Shown piece by piece: positions 6,349 to 10,663 of a stretch of DNA of 10,663 nt. Below the pieces are notes generated by a model that saw only the letters and a program-made list of their open reading frames with translations, did no database searches and was not told the origin of the DNA. The translations under genes were made by a program, and so were the position numbers. Location of the stretch: assembly GCA_002310195.1 (NCBI GenBank), contig DBYS01000020.1, forward strand, positions 97,103 through 107,765. Direction: 5' to 3'. Position 1 is the stretch's first letter, and each line of letters starts with the position of its first letter. This DNA is from Bacteroidales bacterium UBA1180 (GTDB lineage Bacteria; Bacteroidota; Bacteroidia; Bacteroidales; Paludibacteraceae).

Positions 6349-8448
6349 TTATCTCACTTCTTGCCCTTGGACGGTGTAGGTCTTGCCATCGCGGAGGATG
6401 AGTACCTGATTGTCGCGGAGCATCTTGCTTGCGGCAGGAGCGAAGCCGACTTCTTCAATAGCCGTCTCGATGCCGATAATGTTCATTTGTCCCCATAAAG
6501 GGTCGGACTTGTAGGCAGGAACGCTCGCCACGGGAACATAAACCGGCATCTCACGGCTCACGTCCTCGAACGTCTTGGCGGCAATGGTTGGCGGTACAAC
6601 GGCAGCAACCTGCAACTTTTCCATCTTCGAGCATAGCGCAAAAGCGTTGTCACCAATAGCCCGAATGGATGCAGGCAGAGTAACATCTTTCAGATACGTG
6701 CAACCAAAGAATGCAGCTTTGCCGATCCCCGTCACGCCTTCCGGGATCGCAAGACTTTGCAACTCATGGCAATTGTAGAATGCCCAATCACCGATATAAT
6801 CCAAAGCAGACGGAGTAACGAACGTTACGCTCACCAAACTACGGCAGTCCTCAAAGGCGGACTCTTCTATTCGCTCAATGCTACCGGCAAGTTCAGCCGA
6901 TTGCAACCTTCGTAATGACTTGAAGATACTTTTGCTGATGTTGGTTGCGCCCTCTTCTATGACTATTTTTGCTATTGTTCCTTCGAAATTATCAACCTCC
7001 TCAAAATACCCTATATAACCATAACCATGTTCTGTCATTTCGCCACTACCGGTTACAATAATTTGGCTCTTGTCAGCCTCGAATGACCAATAGAGGTGTT
7101 CGCCTAACTTGCCGCCTTCCTCGCCTTTGGCAAAGATTGCGTAGACCGTAATATCCGAATAAATGTTGAACCATCTGTAACTGCGTTCATAACCGTCGCT
7201 CCATTCAACGAAGTGATAGCCATCATCCGGGATCGCTCTTACCTCAAAACTATTGGCGCATGAACTGACCTCGCCAACGATTTCGTTACTCAAACGACCA
7301 TGTTCGCCCGCCGTGATGCTAACTTGATATGATTCAATGCCTGTATAGTTGGCAGTAATCGTTGTGTCACAGGTAATTTGAATATTGCGGTAGGTGTATT
7401 CCGAACCATCGCTCCAACCGGTAAATGTGCCACAATCGGTAATACATTCAAATCGAATATACGAACCTTCCAACACTTCACCCGACCAATTGGGACCATT
7501 AGATGAGCCATTATTATACTCCATGTACGAAATACCGGAAAGGCTCACATGGAAATATATCGTGGACTGTTCGAATTGTGCTGTAACGGATTTGTCGGAT
7601 GTCAGTACGATGGCACGCGGGTTGTCTGTATTGCCGTCACTCCAACCGGTGAAATGGTAACCGGCGTCGGCAGTCGCTTCAATAACTACGGTGTTGGCGG
7701 CACAAACGCTGTTTGTTATGCGCGCTGTTCCACCTTCGTCAGCGTTGAGAGTGAAGTTGTAATCCAAATTGCCCATAATATTCAAGAACTGCCAAATGGG
7801 AGCGCTTTGATAAGCGTTTACACTATTGCAAGGAACATGCACAACGACATCGGACTTAAATGAACTATTCGTAATGGTAGCCGGTGTGGAGGATTCCAGA
7901 TACACCTCATAGCAATCATTTAATGCATATTCCCCAATTGTCGTGATTGATGTGGGAATCGCAATGGATCTTAACTCATAACAAGCATAAAAAACGTAGC
8001 TGCTTAAAGTTTGTAGATTATTCGGTAGAGTTACTGATTGCAATTCGGAATTGTTGCAAAACGCATCATTCCCTATATCTGTAACACTATTAGGTAGAAC
8101 TAATGATTTTAAACCTGCACTATAAAAAGCATAAGAACCAATTGAAGTCAAAGAAGACGGCAAGTCAATAGTCGTCAAATTAGAACAACCATTAAATGCT
8201 TTTGAACCAATACGTGTAAGTCCTGCGGGCAATGATATAGAGGTAATCGACCCCGATACCGTTTGCCATGGACATGGGCTCCCTTCATAATCAAAGTCCC
8301 ACATTTCTCCACTACCGGAGATTACAAGCGAGTGACTGTTGGTGTCGTACTGCCATGTCAGGTAGTCGCCACATGTGCCGGAAATAACATTGGCACGAAG
8401 CATTGTAAGGCTCAATAGAGCAATACATAATAGAGTAAACTTTTTCAT
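6349..8448 (-). CDS. BspA-like leucine-rich-repeat surface protein with InlB-type repeats
   Basis: A 699-residue exported protein. It has a signal peptide at about 1-19 (MKKFTLLCIALLSLTMLRA). Module A (about 20-226) opens with SGTCGDYLTWQYD and ISGSGEMW, then has five LRR_5 repeats of about 23 residues (LPxxLTxIGxxAFxxC type) and closes with VHVPCNSVNAYQSAPIWQ. Three Gly/aromatic-rich repeats of InlB-B or Flg_new type follow, at about 229-292, 296-367 and 373-439, each with a W-S-D-G core (W269, W345, W416). Module B (about 446-660) repeats the plan of module A and closes with VYVPVASVPAYKSDPLWG. The last 25 or so residues (MLRDNQVLILRDGKTYTVQG and on) resemble short C-terminal tails common in Bacteroidales surface proteins, possibly a secretion or sorting signal. 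BspA-type proteins in this phylum are linked to adhesion. The start region is AT-rich compared with the end region. No convincing Shine-Dalgarno is present, which is usual here. Confidence 0.9.
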   Translation of the reverse strand: MKKFTLLCIALLSLTMLRANVISGTCGDYLTWQYDTNSHSLVISGSGEMWDFDYEGSPCPWQTVSGSITSISLPAGLTRIGSKAFNGCSNLTTIDLPSSLTSIGSYAFYSAGLKSLVLPNSVTDIGNDAFCNNSELQSVTLPNNLQTLSSYVFYACYELRSIAIPTSITTIGEYALNDCYEVYLESSTPATITNSSFKSDVVVHVPCNSVNAYQSAPIWQFLNIMGNLDYNFTLNADEGGTARITNSVCAANTVVIEATADAGYHFTGWSDGNTDNPRAIVLTSDKSVTAQFEQSTIYFHVSLSGISYMEYNNGSSNGPNWSGEVLEGSYIRFECITDCGTFTGWSDGSEYTYRNIQITCDTTITANYTGIESYQVSITAGEHGRLSNEIVGEVSSCANSFEVRAIPDDGYHFVEWSDGYERSYRWFNIYSDITVYAIFAKGEEGGKLGEHLYWSFEADKSQIIVTGSGEMTEHGYGYIGYFEEVDNFEGTIAKIVIEEGATNISKSIFKSLRRLQSAELAGSIERIEESAFEDCRSLVSVTFVTPSALDYIGDWAFYNCHELQSLAIPEGVTGIGKAAFFGCTYLKDVTLPASIRAIGDNAFALCSKMEKLQVAAVVPPTIAAKTFEDVSREMPVYVPVASVPAYKSDPLWGQMNIIGIETAIEEVGFAPAASKMLRDNQVLILRDGKTYTVQGQEVR

Positions 8449-8516
8449 ATTTGTTTGATTTAATGTTAATTTGTGCGCACTAATATAAAAAGAGCGTGAA
8501 CTTTCGTTCGCTTCAT

Positions 8517-8652
8517 TTGAGTTTTTGAGGTCTTCGACTTACCTTGAGTATCAAATTCTACGCAAAAGCCCACGCCAGAGGCGCGAGCGTCACGAAGCTT
8601 TTGCTTGATACTCAAAGGAGTGTTTGAAGTTGTCGAAGTTTCAAAAACTCAA
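8517..8652. repeat. 136-bp imperfect inverted repeat (large potential hairpin)
   Basis: Outer to inner, these arms are perfectly complementary: 8517-8528 with 8641-8652 (12 bp, ttgagtttttga), 8532-8538 with 8632-8638 (7 bp, cttcgac), 8544-8554 with 8605-8615 (11 bp, ttgagtatcaa), 8562-8569 with 8597-8604 (8 bp, gcaaaagc) and 8573-8576 with 8580-8583 (4 bp). That is 42 paired bases with small bulges. It sits between the promoter side of the BspA-like gene and the end of the DUF2442 gene. It is not a normal terminator because no T-run follows either arm. No transposase or open frame of note is in it. It could be a non-autonomous mobile element, a structured RNA or a cruciform site. Confidence 0.75.
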
Positions 8653-8659
8653 GTTTGGC

Positions 8660-8720
8660 TTATAACGCTTTATTTTGGCGCTCGCTTGCGCCGATATGTC
8701 AATTGCTTGCTTTGTTATCC
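8660..8720. repeat. 61-bp inverted-repeat element with 59-base-element-like ends (tentative)
   Basis: Between 8660 and 8720 the ends carry complementary ATAAC (8662-8666) and GTTAT (8714-8718), and the centre has a 5-bp stem ggcgc (8677-8681) with gcgcc (8688-8692). On the minus strand the element begins GGATAACAAAGC and ends GCGTTATAAGC, directly downstream of the DUF2442 stop codon. A further 8-bp inverted repeat pairs 8683-8690 with 8720-8727. The size and ends recall integron attC sites, but the consensus is only partly met and no integrase is in view, so I regard the type as undecided. Confidence 0.3.
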
Positions 8721-8734
8721 GCAAGCGGTGATAA

Positions 8735-8986
8735 TTAGTCTATTGTGCCTGTGTATAATTGCTCGACAGGAAATATCAAATCCCAATTCTTACCCCAAAC
8801 AATATTGCCATCCTCTATAGAGAAGCGACTAAACTTACGGGGGTCAAGATATTTGTTGTATTGCGGATGCGGATGATTGCGAATGAATGCCCCGATATCC
8901 ACACGGCGAGAAGTGCTGTCGCTAAACAGCAAATCTACCGACAGGTTACCGGCATCTTTCGCTCCTGTTATATACAGCCTGCTCAT
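8735..8986 (-). CDS. DUF2442 protein, candidate antitoxin partner
   Basis: An 83-residue protein of the DUF2442 family. The family pattern is visible in LFSDSTSRRVDIGAFIRNHP at about 20-39 and in YNKYLDPRKFSRFSIEDGNI at about 43-62, followed by VWGKNWDLIFPVEQLY; there is no signal peptide or membrane segment. The start ATG lies 2 bp downstream of the DUF4160 stop codon, so the two genes are almost certainly co-transcribed and translationally coupled. DUF2442 proteins are often found next to DUF4160 proteins in bacterial genomes, and the pair is commonly suspected to be a toxin-antitoxin module. By that reading this is the antitoxin or regulator, but nothing in the sequence proves it. Confidence 0.82.
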   Translation of the reverse strand: MSRLYITGAKDAGNLSVDLLFSDSTSRRVDIGAFIRNHPHPQYNKYLDPRKFSRFSIEDGNIVWGKNWDLIFPVEQLYTGTID

Positions 8987-8988
8987 AG

Positions 8989-9291
8989 TTACAATTTGGT
9001 TTTAATGATTGTACTTCGTACAACTTGCCTCATCACAAAGAACTTCACCCATTTAGAGATAATGTTCTTGCTGTATTTCTGAATAAATGCTTCAGCTGTC
9101 TTTTGATCTTTTGCTGAGAGAGGCTCGGCTCCTGATTTTTCTCGCATGCGTATCTCTACCAACTTGCCATCTTGCATAATGAGTTCAAAAATGCTTTGGC
9201 AACCTTTGTGCGTCACATGCACATGGATAGGTTCATGCTCATTTGAGTAAAAGAAAAAGACAAATCCGAAATATTCAAAAATCTTTGGCAT
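8989..9291 (-). CDS. DUF4160 protein, candidate toxin partner
   Basis: A 100-residue protein of the DUF4160 family, beginning MPKIFEYFGFVFFFYSNEHE and continuing with PIHVHV, where the two His residues of the HVHV-type motif are a family hallmark. A middle part, FELIMQDGKLVEIRMREKSG, and a C-terminal part with AEAFIQKYSKNIISKWVKFF follow, also typical. I chose the ATG at 9289-9291 rather than the longer open frame from 9396, because the 35 extra residues match nothing in the family and would be encoded across the promoter. The gene is upstream of and coupled to the DUF2442 gene (2-bp gap). The small size, pairing, own promoter and overlapping palindrome suggest an autoregulated two-gene module, perhaps toxin-antitoxin. 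Function is unproven. Confidence 0.85.
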   Translation of the reverse strand: MPKIFEYFGFVFFFYSNEHEPIHVHVTHKGCQSIFELIMQDGKLVEIRMREKSGAEPLSAKDQKTAEAFIQKYSKNIISKWVKFFVMRQVVRSTIIKTKL

Positions 9292-9315
9292 AATTGTGTT
9301 ATATTTTTCTGCTTG

Positions 9316-9347
9316 CAAAGATAATAAAAAATTTTGAATTATGCAAA
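9316..9347 (-). promoter_or_regulatory. Bacteroidota-type promoter of the DUF4160-DUF2442 operon
   Basis: On the minus strand there is a -33 TTTG (complement of 9344-9347), a 20-nt spacer, and a -7 TATCTTTG (complement of 9316-9323) that fits TAnnTTTG exactly. It lies 25-56 bp upstream of the ATG at 9291, which also supports the shorter start for DUF4160. Confidence 0.85.
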
Positions 9348-9359
9348 TAATTTTGCATA
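9340..9359. promoter_or_regulatory. Candidate operator palindrome over the -33 element
   Basis: TATGCAAA at 9340-9347 and TTTGCATA at 9352-9359 form a perfect 8-bp inverted repeat with a TAAT spacer. The left arm includes the -33 element of the promoter just described. This placement would let a bound dimer block RNA polymerase, as in autoregulated toxin-antitoxin operons. Binding by DUF2442 or another protein is inference. Confidence 0.5.
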
Positions 9360-9407
9360 TTTGTCTCCGCTGCACAAAGAAAAATAACTTTTGCAACCGA
9401 ATCGGGC

Positions 9408-9438
9408 AAAAAGCCTGCTCTGCTCGCCGGGCTTTTTT
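9408..9438. terminator. Terminator-like hairpin, possibly bidirectional
   Basis: AAAAAGCC at 9408-9415 pairs with GGCTTTTT at 9430-9437 (8 bp) around a 14-nt loop, with T-rich arms on either strand. It is not directly downstream of a recognised gene: to its left lies the promoter of the minus-strand DUF4160 gene and to its right non-coding DNA. It may insulate the DUF4160 promoter from minus-strand read-through coming from the tRNA side. Confidence 0.45.
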
Positions 9439-9621
9439 ACCTCATGTCAATCGCACTTTGAGCGCAAAACGGTAGTCCTTCAGTACTCCTTCGAGGATGC
9501 ACAGAGACAATCCTAGACCTTATAAATTTTTACAACACCGTATTACTCTCTTTATCAGCAACTTACATCACATTTTTTAAAACTCAAATTTTCGAGCATT
9601 TTTGGTAGGAAACGCGGGAGC

Positions 9622-9738
9622 GGGACTTCCTTCGGGAGATTACGAGAGAGGGACTTCCTGCGGGAGTCCCATTGCAGTACCTGCAACTTACTCAAAGTGG
9701 TGCGAGGGACTTTCTTCGTAAATCCCGTCGCACCACTT
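9622..9738. repeat. Cluster of short GC-rich hairpins and direct repeats (REP-like)
   Basis: A 17-bp motif gggacttcctKcgggag occurs at 9622-9638 and 9650-9666, and a decayed copy at 9706-9722. The second copy extends to 9670 and folds into a 9-bp stem with a TGC triloop. A 6-bp stem with a TAC loop lies at 9672-9686. A longer hairpin joins 9695-9705 to 9728-9738 (11 bp perfect) and contains the third copy inside it, with inner pairs 9706-9709/9723-9726 and 9711-9713/9720-9722. No open frame of note explains it. The rest of the 9292-9800 non-coding region (for example 9439-9621) is AT-rich and shows nothing else that I can name. Confidence 0.65.
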
Positions 9739-9741
9739 GCA

Positions 9742-9797
9742 AAAGAAAAATCCGATTACACATTCAAGCAAGCTTGTGTGCTCTCGGATTTTTCTTT
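9742..9797 (-). terminator. Rho-independent terminator of tRNA-Leu
   Basis: A perfect 14-bp stem pairs 9742-9755 (AAAGAAAAATCCGA) with 9784-9797. An inner stem-loop (9765-9769 with 9772-9776, and 9759-9762 with 9777-9780) closes most of the loop. On the minus strand it begins 4 nt after the tRNA 3' end and finishes in a T-rich run. Confidence 0.85.
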
Positions 9798-9800
9798 CAG

Positions 9801-9886
9801 TACCGCGAGTGGGACTTGAACCCACACAGCCGTTTCGGGCCAAAGGATTTTAAGTCCTTCGTGTCTACCGATTCCACCATCGCGGC
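9801..9886 (-). tRNA. tRNA-Leu (anticodon UAA)
   Basis: The minus strand gives an 86-nt class II tRNA. The acceptor stem GCCGCGA pairs with TCGCGGT (last pair G-U), followed by discriminator A. The D region is GGTGGAATCGGTAGACAC. The anticodon arm AAGGA-CTTAAAA-TCCTT reads anticodon TAA, which decodes UUA leucine codons. A long variable arm with a GCC/GGC stem follows, and the T arm is GTGGG-TTCAAGT-CCCAC. The 3' CCA is not encoded, so it must be added by the CCA enzyme. The gene is monocistronic, with its own promoter and terminator, and is divergent from pfp. Confidence 0.97.
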
Positions 9887-9899
9887 ATCAAAAACGGTG

Positions 9900-9931
9900 C
9901 AAAGATACGACATTTTATTGAAATATGCAAA
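9900..9931 (-). promoter_or_regulatory. Bacteroidota-type promoter of tRNA-Leu
   Basis: On the minus strand: TTTG (complement of 9928-9931), a 20-nt spacer, then TATCTTTG (complement of 9900-9907), an exact TAnnTTTG box. It ends 13 bp before the tRNA 5' end, so the primary transcript would need only a very short leader removed. Confidence 0.88.
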
Positions 9932-9966
9932 TTTTTGAACAAAAATCGTAAAAAAAAGTACAGACA

Positions 9967-9998
9967 TTTGCAAATATCAGAAATTTTATTTATCTTTG
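9967..9998 (+). promoter_or_regulatory. Bacteroidota-type promoter of pfp
   Basis: TTTG at 9967-9970, a 20-nt spacer and TATCTTTG at 9991-9998 match the consensus exactly. It lies 60 bp upstream of the pfp ATG, leaving a 5' leader of roughly 50 nt, and is back-to-back with the tRNA-Leu promoter. Confidence 0.88.
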
Positions 9999-10058
9999 CA
10001 TGCTAATTGTGCGCGACACGCAACAAACACGAAGAAATAACTTAAAAAACATACAACC

Positions 10059-10663
10059 ATGCAAAAATCTCCTTTACAGATTGCCAGAGGCAGTTATCAA
10101 CCGAAGATGCCGGTAGCTCTGTCCGGCAATGTGCGCCTGTCGGAAGGCGCCGCAACGCAGAGTGTAGCTGATCAGGACGAGATCAAGAAGCTCTTCCCGA
10201 ACACCTACGGCCTGCCGGTTATCACGATGGAGCCGAGCAACGAAGCTCCGAAAGCGCAACCTGCTATCAACGTCGGCGTTATCCTGTCCGGCGGTCAAGC
10301 TCCCGGCGGGCATAACGTGATCAGCGGACTGTTTGACGGACTGAAGAAACTCAATCCGGCTAACAAGCTCTACGGTTTCCTTGGTGGTCCTTCGGGCCTG
10401 ATCGAGGGCAAGTACCAGGAGCTGACGAAAGATATCATCGACGAGTACCGTAACACCGGCGGCTTTGATATCATCGGTTCGGGGCGTACGAAACTCGAAG
10501 AGACCTGGCAGTTCGACAACGGCATCGAGGTATGCAAGAAACTCGGCATCAAAGCGATTGTGATCATCGGTGGTGACGACTCGAACACCAACGCCTGCGT
10601 GCTGGCCGAGTACTATCTCCAGAAACAATGCGGCATACAGGTCATCGGCTGCCCGAAGACCAT
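10059..10663 (+). CDS. pfp: PPi-dependent phosphofructokinase, N-terminal part (3' end outside window)
   Basis: Diphosphate-fructose-6-phosphate 1-phosphotransferase makes fructose 1,6-bisphosphate from fructose 6-phosphate with pyrophosphate as donor, reversibly, in the cytoplasm. The first 201 residues are visible. After a leader of about 70 residues typical of the long bacterial/plant PFP type come VGVILSGGQAPGGHN at 72-86, GGPSGL at 109-114, the GSGRTK turn at 140-145 and GGDDSNTNA at 171-179. Asp174 stands where ATP-dependent enzymes have Gly, the residue associated with PPi use. The sequence ends at the start of the PKT catalytic motif (199-201). I chose the ATG at 10059 because it is the first in frame after the promoter. 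The AACAACCAT-like AT-rich leader has no Shine-Dalgarno. Confidence 0.95.
   Translation, partial: MQKSPLQIARGSYQPKMPVALSGNVRLSEGAATQSVADQDEIKKLFPNTYGLPVITMEPSNEAPKAQPAINVGVILSGGQAPGGHNVISGLFDGLKKLNPANKLYGFLGGPSGLIEGKYQELTKDIIDEYRNTGGFDIIGSGRTKLEETWQFDNGIEVCKKLGIKAIVIIGGDDSNTNACVLAEYYLQKQCGIQVIGCPKT

Noticed and set aside
8480..8487. Possible -7 box TATATTAG (minus strand) for the BspA-like gene
   Set aside because: It matches TAnnTTTG at most but not all positions, and no TTTG lies 19-21 nt upstream, so I do not call a promoter.
8605..8820. Plus-strand open frame of 71 residues
   Set aside because: It runs through the hairpin arm and into the end of DUF2442 antisense; no motif, and better explained by non-coding structure.
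9292..9396. Longer start for the DUF4160 gene at 9396, giving 135 residues
   Set aside because: The extra 35 residues show no family match and lie across an exact promoter and its palindrome; the MPKIFE start at 9291 fits the family.
9622..9722. CRISPR array reading of the spaced 17-bp repeats
   Set aside because: Only two good copies, uneven spacing, a hairpin nature and no cas genes.
9672..9938. Plus-strand open frame of 88 residues
   Set aside because: It overlaps the hairpin cluster, the tRNA-Leu terminator and the tRNA itself on the other strand.

Overview
The window looks like a piece of chromosome from a member of the order Bacteroidales (phylum Bacteroidota), probably a gut or rumen type. 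Five things point there: three promoters of the phylum's own kind (TTTG, 20 nt, TAnnTTTG); genes that mostly lack Shine-Dalgarno sequences; a DUF3127 protein; a PPi-dependent phosphofructokinase of the long type; and a BspA-like leucine-rich-repeat surface protein with a short Bacteroidales-style C-terminal tail. I cannot name the genus.

Layout. Positions 1-5568 are a tightly packed plus-strand block, relatively GC-rich, with gaps of 2 to 29 bp: the 3' end of pgk, a small OB-fold protein (DUF3127) with an SSB-like acidic tip, a membrane-anchored calcineurin-like phosphoesterase, rpe, a compact comEC, and a divergent UmuC-like Y-family DNA polymerase. Positions 5585-8448 carry two minus-strand exported repeat proteins: a small protein with WG-like repeats and a 699-residue BspA-like protein. 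A Rho-independent terminator lies between them.

Positions 8449-9800 are an AT-richer, accessory-looking stretch. It holds a 136-bp imperfect hairpin, a DUF4160-DUF2442 gene pair (toxin-antitoxin-like) driven by a clear promoter with a palindrome on its -33 element, a terminator-like hairpin, and a cluster of short GC-rich hairpins. Positions 9801-9886 are tRNA-Leu(UAA) on the minus strand. It is divergent from the pfp gene, which starts at 10059 and runs off the window. Each of these two has its own well-formed promoter.

How the genes fit together. pgk, rpe and pfp are central carbon genes (glycolysis and pentose phosphate pathway). Inside the first block, three neighbours share a single-stranded-DNA theme: a putative ssDNA-binding-like protein, the DNA-uptake channel and a translesion polymerase. 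That linkage is an inference from co-linearity only. No complete insertion sequence, phage, CRISPR array or rRNA gene is visible. The most interesting items are the DUF4160-DUF2442 module with its candidate operator, the divergent active-site loops of the Y-family polymerase, the SSB-like tail on DUF3127, and the structured non-coding DNA at 8517-8720 and 9622-9738.
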